64,000 bases of DNA from Sweltsa coloradensis (Eukaryota > Arthropoda > Insecta > Plecoptera > Chloroperlidae): contig JAMZAV010001984.1 of the NCBI GenBank assembly GCA_024449915.1, forward strand, positions 1 through 64,000. Reading direction: 5' to 3'. Every line of letters begins with the position of its first letter. Position 1 is the first letter of the stretch. The notes beneath the pieces were generated by a model. It did no database searches. It had not been told where the DNA came from and saw only the letters and a program-made list of their open reading frames with translations. Positions 43,601 through 53,099 of this stretch are shown here, piece by piece. Made by a program: the position numbers and the translations under genes.

Positions 43601-44883
43601 AATATTTACTAAATGTAGTTCATTGTTGTGTCTGCATCTATGTAATTAGATTTGTTTAGTTATCCTCCTTTGACCTTTGTAAATCAGTTTTTATAACTGA
43701 ATAGGATAGACGTTAAATAAAAAAATAAAAAAAAATAAAAAATAAAAACAATTTCGAGTGATCTGCATTCTTTCGTTGGGACCCCTATAGCAATCTAACT
43801 TACAAGTTACAATACACAAGCTTATGTATATAGGCCTACCCACCGACAGCGGACTCCGCCAGAGCCCGGCCTATGAACTTGTGAATCTCGTCATTGAGAT
43901 ACTCTATGAGGCCACCCCCTCGACTGTGACACAGCTGCTTCGCCTCCTGCCACTCCACTTTCTGCATGAAGATGGCGAACCTAGTCTCGCCGTTGTCGTA
44001 GTACTCCACTCCTGAGCCCTCGGACACCGGGACTGTGTGGTCACAGACAAACAACGTAGAAGTACATCGCGCGCCCATCTTGACAGCTATCTAGGCTACG
44101 TCGCTCGCTGCATGGGTTCAATGTTATGTCTATGGATGGGTCTGAATTAGTTTCCAAGTCTAGGTCCAAATCAAAGTCCATATCCATCATAGTAGAATGT
44201 ACCAATTACTGTCGCTTAATGACTTAAGAAATACCCTCTGAAAACTGTAGGTGTGTCGGTCCATTCTTGGTCCAAATCGGCTACTGGATCTAGCAAGCGA
44301 AAGTGTACATTCGTTTTAGGTCCGGTTCAAAATGGCTGACAGAGATTTTAGTCAGATCTTACAAAAAATGAATGGGTCTACCACGTAATTAATTGCTTTA
44401 GCTGAATGTACAGAAAGGTTTTATCGTGCAATGGAACCTCGAGTGCATACCTAACCCAACCAGCTTGAAGAAGAATTGTATTTGGCCGACAGGTAGAGCT
44501 ACTGTAAGGTGGTGTAACACTTAAATAACATTGAGTTGGACATGGACCGTAATTCAGACACACACAAATCTGTCAATCTCTAAGCTAAGTTATAAAAAAT
44601 TGATGGCGTCTTAGCTATACCTCCTCCCTATTAACCCTGTATTTGATAACAAAAACACACCATCTGCATCAATGTAGCTTATAAAAAGGTCTATAATTAA
44701 ATTATCTCTGTGGCATAACTAACAAAAAAGGCAACTATCAATGTGTTTACTTGGTTTTTTGATAGGAATATGCGCGGCACGTACTTAAAGCATGTCGACT
44801 CATCACTTACGTGCGAACATTGACCCGTCATCTGCAGCCACAGATAGGAGCAAACCCAGGAGGAGAAACCACACAAGCAACAT
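28360..44883 (-). CDS. Secreted multi-domain C-type lectin (exons 1-16)
   Basis: Sixteen exons read on the - strand, all joined in phase 1: 44811-44883, 43844-44032, 41659-41933, 40140-40346, 37960-38196, 37475-37693, 35606-35896, 34799-34999, 33919-34107, 33193-33366, 31262-31312, 30661-30849, 30199-30369, 29791-29850, 29294-29512, 28360-28605. The product is about 1,000 residues: signal peptide, six CTLDs each split into two exons just before the WIGG position, and three linkers. No transmembrane segment was seen. CTLD proteins bind sugars or proteins, often in innate immunity; ligand unknown. A one-base deletion sits in exon 3. The chain probably continues into 16876-17086 and 14066-14361. 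All introns phase 1 is the classic pattern of shuffled extracellular modules. Confidence 0.75.
29294..29512 (-). CDS. Lectin exon 15: CTLD6 first half
   Basis: Acceptor CTGCGTCTAG, donor A|GTAAGTA. 72 codons, phase 1-1. Contains TWRSAKRSCKECLNGDLLQI, the usual W-x3-A-x3-C-x5-G-L helix. Confidence 0.85.
29791..29850 (-). CDS. Lectin exon 14: linker mini-exon
   Basis: 60 bp, phase 1-1, acceptor CTTTTACAG, donor G|GTACAA. Encodes DQEIPRDCNASSKPVPARE with one Cys and an N-glycosylation site (NAS). Sister of 31262-31312. Confidence 0.7.
30199..30369 (-). CDS. Lectin exon 13: CTLD5 second half, divergent
   Basis: 56 codons, phase 1-1, donor G|GTAAGC. Reads EHDWQEGYFLAENDTLVKPQ, then VCLTMDLN and CSTSSHAVCE. 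No WIGG, and shorter than the other half-domains (78-98 codons). Confidence 0.8.
30661..30849 (-). CDS. Lectin exon 12: CTLD5 first half
   Basis: 62 codons, phase 1-1, acceptor GTTTCAG, donor G|GTAGGT. Starts APTPQQQPQQHKIFVSKETL; contains LDFCKRCLNGVPASLQG. Near-identical to 33919-34107. Confidence 0.85.
31262..31312 (-). CDS. Lectin exon 11: linker mini-exon
   Basis: 51 bp, phase 1-1, acceptor TTTTACAG, donor G|GTAAGG. Encodes DQKIPPDCKASSEPAS. Confidence 0.7.
32063..32570 (+). mobile_element. Possible solo LTR with promoter and poly(A) signal
   Basis: Contains TATAAAAG at 32222-32229, an initiator-like TCCCAGTTAGTC ~20 bases on, and AATAAA at 32509-32514, the layout of an LTR U3-R-U5. 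No ORF. TG...CA borders and a target duplication could not be fixed. It lies in the intron between lectin exons 10 and 11, on the opposite strand. Confidence 0.4.
32770..32912. repeat. (ACT)n microsatellite
   Basis: About 140 bp of ACT units with frequent small interruptions. Confidence 0.9.
33193..33366 (-). CDS. Lectin exon 10: CTLD4 second half, divergent
   Basis: 57 codons, phase 1-1, acceptor TTGATTCCAG, donor G|GTAAGC. EHDWQEGYFLAHTGDALVKP, then VCLTIDLN and SHAVCE. Paralog of exon 13. Confidence 0.8.
33919..34107 (-). CDS. Lectin exon 9: CTLD4 first half
   Basis: 62 codons, phase 1-1, acceptor TTTAGTGTCAG, donor G|GTAGAT. Gln-rich start, then HKFFVAKETLPWTQALDFCK. Confidence 0.85.
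34300..34535 (+). repeat. tRNA-derived SINE, family B
   Basis: Copy of 4123-4335: CATCGAGACCGGCAA, AGGTTTTCCTCA, AAACAGCCCTCGGATATCCC. Confidence 0.65.
34799..34999 (-). CDS. Lectin exon 8: Ser/Thr-rich linker
   Basis: 66 codons, phase 1-1, acceptor TTTACATTACAG, donor G|GTACTG (weak). Ser/Thr-rich, e.g. TNTTTKTSPTYSG, plausibly O-glycosylated. No CTLD signature. Support is frame and phase only. Confidence 0.5.
35606..35896 (-). CDS. Lectin exon 7: CTLD3 second half
   Basis: 96 codons, phase 1-1, acceptor CTTTTGCAG, donor T|GTAAGT. IRHIWIGGYLFEDTFKW, KCLNLDRDNQKYFSMYGL, QQHFICK. Classic WIGG and terminal Cys spacing. Confidence 0.88.
36050..36520. repeat. ~82-bp minisatellite, six units
   Basis: Units start at about 36051, 36133, 36213, 36300, 36381 and 36461 with CATTGG(C/T)ACCCA. 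Each carries ACGTCATTTG; one has the palindrome TGACGTCA. It lies between lectin exons 6 and 7. Confidence 0.85.
36530..37474. other. Intron sequence
   Basis: AT-rich, no recognised element. Confidence 0.35.
37475..37693 (-). CDS. Lectin exon 6: CTLD3 first half
   Basis: 72 codons, phase 1-1, acceptor TATTCTCAG, donor G|GTGTGT. Pro/Thr linker VKAPPTPPT, then EEWQKAQNICRTCLGGDLLQ. Confidence 0.85.
37960..38196 (-). CDS. Lectin exon 5: CTLD2 second half with QPD motif
   Basis: 78 codons, phase 1-1, acceptor GTGTTCCCAG, donor G|GTTGGT. AAWIGGMVEDGKWVW, FAWNQPDH, then CDRNRYYICEK. QPD at the sugar-site position is the galactose-type motif of vertebrate CTLDs; WND is not obvious. Confidence 0.88.
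38280..38600. repeat. Intronic repeat shared with 13.50-13.96 kb
   Basis: See the partner copy. Shared CCCGGGTAAAA and TCAATTTGGAATCCAAAA blocks in the same order. Confidence 0.5.
39063..40025. mobile_element. Non-autonomous hAT-type element, 963 bp
   Basis: Ends CAGTGTTGGG and CCCAACACTG, flanked by identical ATTATCAC at 39055-39062 and 40026-40033. Interior has many AGAACTTTTAAAAGTTC-like palindromes and an embedded GTC-rich segment (39430-39560) related to 5495-5640. No transposase. In the lectin intron before exon 5. Confidence 0.92.
40140..40346 (-). CDS. Lectin exon 4: CTLD2 first half
   Basis: 68 codons, phase 1-1, acceptor CTTGTAACCAG, donor G|GTAAAA. TIEGKEFHLFTTATTWASAL, SHCRSFGMTLAKI. 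Opens with an N-glycosylation site (NAS). Confidence 0.8.
40438..40690. mobile_element. Small MITE with an undisturbed insertion site
   Basis: TIR-like ends GCTCCAACAAAAGGATGCAG and CTGCATTCTTTTATTGG. A second copy at 42262-43350 has the same interior but is split by a hairpin-ended element. Confidence 0.55.
40766..41205. mobile_element. MITE with G-run, family CAGTGGCGTAACTAG
   Basis: Left end CAGTGGCGTAACTAG then >25 G from about 40789. Right end TAGTTACAACACTG. Second member at 50020-50455. Confidence 0.6.
41659..41933 (-). pseudogene. Lectin exon 3: CTLD1 second half, one-base deletion
   Basis: Acceptor TATTTCCAG, donor C|GTGAGT, phase 1-1. 275 bp where 276 would keep frame. The frame breaks near 41803-41812, after FPDDDTT. 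Before it: FASLWVGGEFIPARL. After it: YWVDRPDIQGPSRMCLATD and CDRKRPYICK. RPD replaces the EPN/QPD motif. Flanking exons are intact, so assembly error and allele decay are both possible. Confidence 0.75.
42262..43350. mobile_element. MITE copy interrupted at 42366-43227
   Basis: Outer parts 42262-42365 and 43228-43350 join into a copy of 40438-40690. TIR-like ends GCTCCAACGAAAGAATGCAG and GCATTCTTTCATTGGAGC. Confidence 0.6.
42366..43227 (-). mobile_element. Hairpin-ended HINE-like element, subfamily 2, composite
   Basis: Reverse-oriented: ACTAGGGAAACGCCAAAG at 42366, TTAGACGAGTGAG inverse at 43215-43227. It also holds a second, oppositely facing right end at 42590-42627, so 42366-42627 is a palindrome with ~60-bp arms. 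A tRNA-like fragment (GGTTCAATGG) lies near 42630-42690 and a GACAGACAGACA tract near 43125. Confidence 0.55.
43358..43740 (+). repeat. (TTTTC)n tract with 3' tail, second copy
   Basis: Pentamer tract 43358-43420 followed by degenerate TTTTC, spacer, GTTGTGTCTGCATCTATGTA and AATCAGTTTTTATAACTGA, ending AAATAAAAAAATAAA. Same architecture as 5084-5356. Confidence 0.65.
43844..44032 (-). CDS. Lectin exon 2: CTLD1 first half
   Basis: 62 codons, phase 1-1, acceptor ACCACACAG, donor G|GTGGGT. ETRFAIFMQKVEWQEAKQLC, then GGGLIEYLNDEIHKFIGRAL. Confidence 0.85.
44811..44883 (-). CDS. Lectin exon 1: signal peptide
   Basis: ATG at 44883, 24 codons plus one base, donor C|GTAAGTG in phase 1. MLLVWFLLLGLLLSVAA is a textbook signal sequence with cleavage after VAA; the mature protein starts DDGSMFA. 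The phase matches exon 2 exactly. Confidence 0.82.
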
Positions 44884-45690
44884 GGGCTTCACGTCTCAAA
44901 ACACTGACAGTTACACCGCGGGAGTAGAATATGTAGCACAGACAACAACTCAATGATGTGTTAATACCTTACAAGGTTGTATACGCCATTCACTGAGCTT
45001 GCGCATCGTATCAGTGGTAAATCAAAACACGAGTGGTGACATCGTCGAGACGAGAAACAAACGTGGACCGTCTTGTTGTTTTGAGAGCGCGCAGATTTCT
45101 GTGTTTGTGTGAGTCGTGTGTGTGACTGGCTGGGCTTCTATATCAAGGCCCGCTGAATCTCCTAGCGGACTTTTACGGAACCCAAAGTCGTCCCTACCAT
45201 GTCCACGATGTTACGTAATATTGTCAATCACAATTGTTAGTACAGTTTTTGTATTATGTGAAGGGATTTTTCAGAAGGAAATAAACGGACGTGATAAACA
45301 TATACTATCCATTGATGTCTTTTTATAACCATAATGTATTTAATTGTACAACGCAATATTATTACAATAATTATTATTTTACTGAAATAATTTATTAATA
45401 TTTTAAACATTTCATGTGGCTCAACATTACGTCATTTAACCATTTGTAAATTAAGTAAAAAGGCATTTCCAGCGTGGAAGAGTCATCTGGAATTCTGGAC
45501 CCCTCTGCTGTGGAGTTTCCTAATATTCTCTTGCTACTCATCGTCGCCACACGCTGGATCCAGGGTCACGTTCGCTGTTGATAATAAAACAAGATTATTA
45601 GAGACAAAATACATAAAGATAAATAAATATATATAAAAAATTTTAAATTAAAATTAATTAAATTAGAGAAAAAAAGACCCTGTACCTGCA
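44884..45690. other. Lectin 5' flank
   Basis: Should contain promoter and 5' UTR. GATATAGAAG (minus strand, near 45140) is a weak TATA candidate. AT-rich from 45260. Confidence 0.35.
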
Positions 45691-45694
45691 TCCT

Positions 45695-48600
45695 TAACCT
45701 GTGAACTGTGCATCCTACCCCTGTAACTTTGCATCCTGACCCCTGGTCAACGTGCATCCTACCCCTGTTAAACTGTGCATCCTACCCCTGTCACGTGCAT
45801 CCTACCAAATGTAACTGTGCATCCACCCCTGTTTTATAATGTGCATCCTACCCTGTAACTGTGCATCTAACCAATGTACTTGCATCCTACCCCTGATACT
45901 GTGCATTTCCCCCTCATTACTGTGCATCCTACCCCGTAAACTGTGAATCCTACCCCTGATACTGTGCATCCTTACCCCGTAACTGTGCATCTTCCCCTGT
46001 TACGTGCCATCTACCACGGATAACTGTGCATCCCACCTTGTCCCTGGTCTGAGCATCCTACCCCTGAATCTGTGCATCCTACACCTGTTATGTGCATCTG
46101 CTCCCTGGATTGTGCATCCTACCCTGTTACTGGCATCCTAACCTGTAACTGAGCATCTGCTCCTGGATCTGTGCATCCTACCCCTGTAACTGTGCATCAT
46201 GCTCATGGATCGTGCATCCTACCCCTGTAACTGTGCATCCTACCCTGTTACTCGTGCACACCTCATACCCCCCTGTAACGTCAGCATGCCCATATACCCT
46301 TGCAAACACCGAGCGGCTGCATCACCACCTTACCCCCCCGTACTGTGCATCTGCTCCGGGATCGTGAACCAACCCCTGTAACTGTGCAGCCTTCCCGTAA
46401 ACGTGCAATTCCTACCCCTGTAATGTGCATCTACCCCTGTAACTGTGCATCTGCTCCCTGGATCTGTTGCATCCTACCCACGGATCTGTGCATCCTTACC
46501 CCTGTAAACTGGTGCATCTGGCTCATGGGGATCTGTGCATCCTACCCTGTTACTGTGTTCCTACCCCTGTTTACTGTGCATTTTCGCCCTGGATCTGTGC
46601 ATCTGCTCCATGAATCTGTGCATCCTACCCCTCGTTACTGGCATCCTGCCCCTGTTACTGTGCATCTGAGCTCCCTGGATCCATGTGGCATCCTCCCCTG
46701 TAACTGTTGCAATCCGCTCCTGGATCTGTGCAATTTCCTACCCCTCGTAACTGTGCATCTAGCCCTGGATCAGTGCATTCCTTACCCCTGAACTATCGCA
46801 TTGTCTCTGGATTGTGCATCCTACCCCGTAACTGTGCATCCTACCCTGAGAATGTAACCCCCCCCCCGCCTGTGCATAATACCCCTGTTTACTGTTGCAT
46901 TCTGCTCCCTGGATCTGTGCATCCTACCGCTGTAACTGTGCATTCCTACCCCTGTGACTGTGCCTCTATCCCTGGATCTGTGCATCCCCCCCTGTAACGG
47001 CATCCTCTCCCTGTAAACTAGCATCCTACCCTGTAACTGTGCATCGTACCCTGTAACTGTGCATCTGCTCCCTGGATCTGTACATCCTACCCGTGTTTCT
47101 GTGCATCCTACCACTGTAACGTGAATCTGCTACATGATCTGTGGCATCCTACCATGTAAACTGTGCATCTTTTCCCTGTAAAACTATTGCAATCCTACCC
47201 CTGTAACTGTGCATTTTCAGTCCCTGGATCTGTGCATCCTACCCACTGCAAATGTGCATCTGCTCCCTGGATCTGTGCACCTGCCCTGTTGTAACTGTGC
47301 ATCTGCTCCCTGGATTGGCATCGTACCCTGTAACTGTGCATCCTACCCCTGTACTGTAAATCTGCCTCCTAAATCTGGGCATCCTAGACCCCTGTAACTG
47401 TGCATCCTACCCCTGTAACTGTTCATCCTACCCTGTTAATGTGCATTTGCTCCTGATCTGAGCATCCTACCCCTGTAACGGCATCCTGTCCCTGTAACTA
47501 TGCATCCTTCCCTGTAAAACTGGGCATTTACCCCTGTGATTGTGCATCTGCTCCTGGAAATGTGCATTCCTACCCCTATAGTGGGAATCTGCTCTCTGGA
47601 TCGTGCATCCTACCCCTGTCACTGGCCACTCACGATCCACACGCATCTAACGGCAATCCTCTCGTCCCCACCTCTGTCCTGTGTCTCGCTGCTGTAACTG
47701 TGAACTCCCACCCTGTAACTGTGCATCTGCTCCTTGGATCTGTGCATTCTACCCTGTAACTGGGCATCTTTCCCCGTTACGTGCATCCTACCCCTGTAAC
47801 TGGCATCCTACCCCTGTTACTGTGCATACTTACCCCTGTAAACTGTGCATCTGCTCCCTGGATTCGTCATTCCTACCCCGTTAAAATGTGAATCAGCTCC
47901 CTGGTCTGTGCATCATACTCTGTAACTGTGCATCTGCTTCCATGGATCGTGCATCCTACCCCTGTAACTGTGCACTGCTCTTCTGGATCTGTTGATCCTT
48001 ACCCCTGTAACTGTGCATCCTACACCTGTTACGGTGCATCTGATCCCGGAATCTGTGCATTCCTACCCCGTAACTGTGCATCCTCTCCATGTAAACTATG
48101 CATTCACCCTGTAACTGTGATTCGTACCCCTGTAACTGTGCATATGCTCCCTGGATCTGTACATCTACCGTTACTGTGATCCTACCACTGTAACTGTGCA
48201 TCTGCTCCCTGGATCTGTGCATCCTACCCATGTAACTGTGCATCCTGCCCCTGTAACTGTGCATCTGTCCTGGATCTGTCCTTCCCTACCCCTGTAAATC
48301 TGTGCATCCTACCAATGTTATGTGCATCCTACCCCTGGGAAACTGTGCATCCAACCCCTGTAACTGGGCGTTCGTCCTTGGATCTGATGCATCCTACCCG
48401 TAAACTGTGCATCTGCTCCCTGGATCTGTGCATCGACTACCCTGTAACTGTGCATCCTACCATGTAAACTGTGCATCTGACTCCTGGATCTGTGCATCAC
48501 TACCCTGTGTAACTAGTGCATCTGTCCCTGGTATCGAGCTACTACCCTTGTAACTGTGCATCTGCTCCCTGGTCTGTGTATCCTACCTGTAACTGTGCAT

Positions 48601-49485
48601 CCTACCCCTGTTACTGTGCAGTCTGCTCCAGGATCGTGCATACCAAACCCTGGATCTGTGCACCTACCCCTGTAATGGTGCATCCTACCCCTGTAAAACT
48701 GTGCATCCTCTCAATGTAACTATTGCATCCTCCCCCTGTAACTGTGCATCTACCCCTTGTAAAACTGTGCATTGCTCCTTGGATCTGTGCATCATACCCC
48801 TGTAACTGTGCATCCTACCCCTGTAACTGTGCATCTGCTCCCTGGATCTGTGCATCCTACCCCTGTAACTGTGCATCCTTACCCTGTAACTGTGCATCCT
48901 ACCCCGTGTACTGTGCATCCTTACCCCTGTAACTGTGCACATCCTACCCCAGTAACTGTGCATCTGTCCTCCCTGGATCTGTCGCAGCCTACCCCTGGAT
49001 CTGTGCATCCTACCCTGTAACTGTGCATCTGCTCCTGGATTCTGTTTGCATCCTTTACCCCTGTACTGATGCATCCTATCTCCCTGTAACTGGCCCCTCC
49101 CATGTTACTGGCATTTCACCCTGTAAACTGGTGCATACTGCCCCTGGATCCGTGCATCTCCCCCGTAACCTGTGCATCTGCTCCTCGGATCCTGTGCATC
49201 CTTCCCAGTAACTGCGCGTCCTACCCCTTTTACTGTGCATCCTACCCAGGTAACTGTGCATTCTACCCCTGATACTGTGCATCCTGACCCCTGTATGTGC
49301 ATCCTACCCCGAATGTGACTCCAACCCCTGTAACTGTGCATTCTACCCATGTTACTGTGAATCCTACCTGATACTGTGCATCTGACCTCTGATACTGTGC
49401 ATTCTACCCCTGATACTGTGCATCCTACCCCTGATACTGTGCATCCTACCCCTGTAACTGTGTATCCGACCCCTGATACTGTTGT
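45695..49485. repeat. Satellite of two 21-bp unit types
   Basis: Unit A is CTGTGCATC plus CTACCCCTGTAA; unit B is CTGTGCATC plus TGCTCCCTGGAT. They share the first nine bases and interdigitate in no fixed order for 3.8 kb, with many one- or two-base indels. Open frames across it are seven-residue repeats and not genes. Confidence 0.92.
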
Positions 49486-49889
49486 TGTGGTAACTTGCAG
49501 TACTATGTAGATCTTCACAATTTTATAAATTATCAGAAAAAGCCCTCTAAAAACTAATATGTCAATATTTCCAATGCTAAAAATAAAAATCAATTCTGGG
49601 GCTCCCAGACTCTCCCCCCACCTCCACCACCACCCTTGTACCAGGATACGTACTTTTCGGTTTCCAGAAATTATAGTATTGTAGGCAGTTCTAGAAAAGC
49701 CCCGATATTCATCCCCCCGAATAAAAATCCTGTCTTCTCCACTGGAGTAAGGTTCACCACACCCACTATCAAGCGATGTACCTTGTATTGAAGGACCTTC
49801 AGTCGCCACCTCACGGTACTCCTGCAGGGAAGAGCTGAGGCAGCCCGCGTTACACCTCGTCAGCTCCAAGCTCACTCAGAAGGAACGGT

Positions 49890-49985
49890 CAAGATTTGGT
49901 TCTTCTAAACAGTCCTTGGACATTCCCTCACAACTTTGATCGCACCCTCTGCCTAGATAGACACCTGCTGGGCCCCAATTCCTAT
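49890..49985 (+). repeat. SINE family B fragment
   Basis: TTCTAAACAGTCCTTGGACA and CCCTCACAACTTTGATCGCA match the family B 3' part. Confidence 0.5.
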
Positions 49986-50019
49986 ACATTTTAACTCCTA
50001 ACCTCCAGCCCTTTACCCA

Positions 50020-50455
50020 GTAGCGTAACTTCGGGAGGGGGGGACCGCCTCTTTAAACTGGTCAGGGGGGGCACAATTTTTATTTGACATAAATTAGCTG
50101 AAATATTATTTATTTAGCTGTGGCTTAATATGTTTGCAACACAATAAGGTTTACATTAACACAATATCATATTAAGATAATGTTATTAGATAACCTGTAT
50201 CCAAATGTAATGTTCACTAAAATGCAAATGAAATTTACTCTTTACTACATTCTTGCAGTAGAATTTTTTTTTAGCTCGGTGGCCTCTCCCCCCCCCCCCC
50301 CCCCCCCCCAGAGACCATTGTTCACTCTCATGTACTTAACCCAGGAAAGAGCGTATTATAGCACCACTACATTACACCACTATATTGAGGTTGCATAATT
50401 AATGTTCTTCCCCCCCCCCCCCCCAAAAAAAAAAAAGGGGGCTAGTTACGCCACT
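50020..50455. mobile_element. MITE with G/C runs, second copy
   Basis: Left CCAGTAGCGTAACTTCGGGA then G-run; internal C-runs near 50287-50309 and 50410; right end CTAGTTACGCCACTGG. Confidence 0.65.
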
Positions 50456-51189
50456 GGTCTTGTGTATGAGTTACTTTTAATTATTTTGTATTGTATTGTA
50501 TGTATTGTATTTCTTATTTCTGGCTCATTCTACCATTTCGTTACATCTACATCACATTTATAGCATACAAATACTACACAACTCACATTACAACAAACAA
50601 CTGAAACCACTTTTAAAATTAACATTCAATTATAATTATTAATATTATATATTATTAGTTCTACTTTCCGTCTGAAGGTTACAGCACTTGACAGGGTCTT
50701 CAATCCACTATCAAATTATTTAAATTCAAAGTTACCGCCTGGTGAGCTGCCCGGCTCTTCTCGAGCTGGCAGTGGGAAATATCAACGGAACTGGAAATGT
50801 TTGGTCGGCAGAGGGCTCTGACAGTGACCTAACCTCTTCCTTTTTTCTCTCCGGCTCCGATTAATTCGGCCGAAATTATCTGCTGAAATGTAAGTTTCTT
50901 TTCCAAGTTTGACTTTGTAAGTGAAAGTGAATATTGTGTGTATTCTCGTGACTCCATTTATCTACATCAGTAGTTTTGGGGCTACATAATACGTGGTGCG
51001 TTGCTAGTTTCGGGCTGGTCCTAGGCCTAGGCGTATGTTGACACTGTGACAGTTTGGCGTCTGCTAGGCCTAGGCCTAGGCTTCTGTATTTTGTATTTCT
51101 TTTCTTTTCTTTCCTGCTAGTGACTATCGTCGGTGGCAGGTTTTTCTGTATTATTTTCTTCATTTAGGCCTAGTTCCCTCTTCAATCCT
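50456..51189. other. Unassigned
   Basis: AT-rich, then a GC-richer stretch at 50730-50870. No exon recognised. AGGCCTA cluster near 51020-51080. Confidence 0.3.
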
Positions 51190-51538
51190 TCCTAGCTTTA
51201 ATTTTCCCTTCCATTTGTTCTATTACATTTATGTGGATCTTGTCTTCCCTTCTTCTTGATTTGCCTCGTCATTTTCTCCAAGAGCTAAGACAGGGTCTCC
51301 CACAGGTACGTTTTTCAGTTTGTTCCTGAATCCCTTCAATATATTATCCTTTGCATCCACCATCTCCTTTGGCAGGTTATTCCATTCGACCGTTGTTCTG
51401 GCCATGAACGAGAACAATCCCCGTCAGTCCTACAGCTTTCCCTTTCTAGTTTCCAATCATGATCTCCCCTTGCCAAGTTTGCTCCCCTCGCATAACTGTT
51501 TACTGTTTAGTTCCCCCAACCTTCATGATTTCTGATTC

Positions 51539-52764
51539 GCAGTGGATATTCGCACGGTCAGCCGTACGACTAGTGCAAAATTATTCGTACGGTCAGCCGT
51601 GCGATACCATCTAACTAGGCCAATAGCTTCAAATATCACAGTGCATTGTGGCAGAGTGATAGCGCGTCCGAATTCTATGCGGAAGGTCGGTGGTTCAAAT
51701 TTTTGTTTGGTCGTTTTTTTTTAGGCCTACCATTCTATTTGGGTCCATGTTTTTTCTGCAAATGATTTCACTACATTCGGCCCCGTCGCAAACACAATTC
51801 TAGATGATAAAAGCGTTTAAAAAGTGCTAGGCCTAGGCCTATTTTAAGGAAAAGCCTTATCTCTACACCTGTAGGTAGGCAGCCTAAAAAGGACTTTTGT
51901 TTAAAATAGCGATGTTAAGGGTCTTGATGTTTTATTGTTGTTATGGTACTAAAACGGCAAAAAAGGACGACGACAACCATTATCATTATCAATCTTTATT
52001 TAGCAAATAAAGCTATTTAAATACAACACATAACAATATACAAAAATATTAATTTTCAATACCAAATTTACAAATTAACAATTTGATAAATTGACATAGT
52101 TAACAAATTTCAACAAATTCACCAAAGTAACAAATTAACAAAATACCAAATTTGCAAAAAATTAACAAAATGATAAATTTACAAATTTCACAAATTCAAA
52201 ATACTCTATTTACAAATTAACAAAATGATAAATTTAAAAATTTAACAAATTCATCAAATTTACATAAATATCAAATTATTACCAAATGTACAAAATTACA
52301 AAACTTTCCAAATCTACAATCACAAAACAGGAAATTTTATTTTCACAAAAGTAAGGCAGCAATCTCTAAATTCGTGTACATGTTTTGCATTCTTTATCTC
52401 TTGATCTAATTGATTGTACAATCGAATTCCACTATAAAATATTGAATGCATTGATCGACCGAAAAAGGACTTTCGTTTAAAATAGCAACGTTAAAGGTCT
52501 TGGAAGATTTTTTTGTTACCAAAACAGCAAAAAGGACGACAACATTTAGGCCTAGGCCTACCAAAAAGGACTCTCGTTTAAAATAGCTATGTTAAAGGTC
52601 TTGATGTTTTTTTGTTTGTGTTTTTTGTTTTAGGCCTACTAAAACATCAAAAATGGACGACGGAAGGACAACACTTTTATTTTGGCGCGCCTTTATCCAA
52701 TCAGATCATTGACCGTACGAATAATTTTGCACTAGTCGTACGGCTGACCGGACGAATATCCACA
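51539..52764. mobile_element. MITE with ~54-bp TIRs, inserted in the LINE
   Basis: Ends share GGATATTCG, GGTCAGCCGTACGACTAGTG and CAAAATTATTCGTACGGTC as inverted copies. The interior has a tRNA-like segment (51645-51715) and three direct copies of a ~90-bp unit (51888, 52463, 52562) starting AAAAAGGACT. No transposase and no clear target duplication. Confidence 0.8.
51980..52465 (-). mobile_element. 5'-truncated LINE tail inside the MITE
   Basis: The - strand reads SIFYSGIRLYNQLDQEIKNA, then HEFRDCCLTFVKIKFPVL and a stop: the end of a LINE ORF2. An AACAAATTT-rich 3' region of ~300 bp follows, ending in an AATAAAG/ATTGATAATGATAATG tail. Confidence 0.7.
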
Positions 52765-53099
52765 GCCTTTCTGCTTACTTTGAATATTTTACCTAGTCTT
52801 ATCATTTTTCCTCCTATCCTCCAGTTTTTCCCAACCCAAGTCCTTGATCATTCCTGTTAGTCTATGCTCTCGTAAGTTCTTACTAGTCTGCCCTTTACCA
52901 TCTCCTCTGTCCAGCCTTTCCCTTTTTGCATGACCCTCCTTGCTGCTCTCCTCTGAACAGCCTCAACTCCTGGTATTTCTCCTCTTCTGTATGGGTCCCA
53001 GGCTGCTCCAGCATAGACCCTACTCTACCACTGGTCTAACCAAGGTTTTATAGGCATGTCCTTTAAGTTCCCTACTAGCTCCCCTTAGGTTTCTCATAA

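Noticed and set aside
45695..49485. CRISPR-like array
   Set aside because: No unique spacers; both unit types are tandem repeats, and the DNA is eukaryotic.
46300..49875. Long frames of 60-256 aa in the satellite (Cys/Pro/His-rich repeats)
   Set aside because: The repeat unit is 21 bp, so any frame without a stop stays open and yields seven-residue repeats. No start context or splice sites; indels keep shifting the frame.
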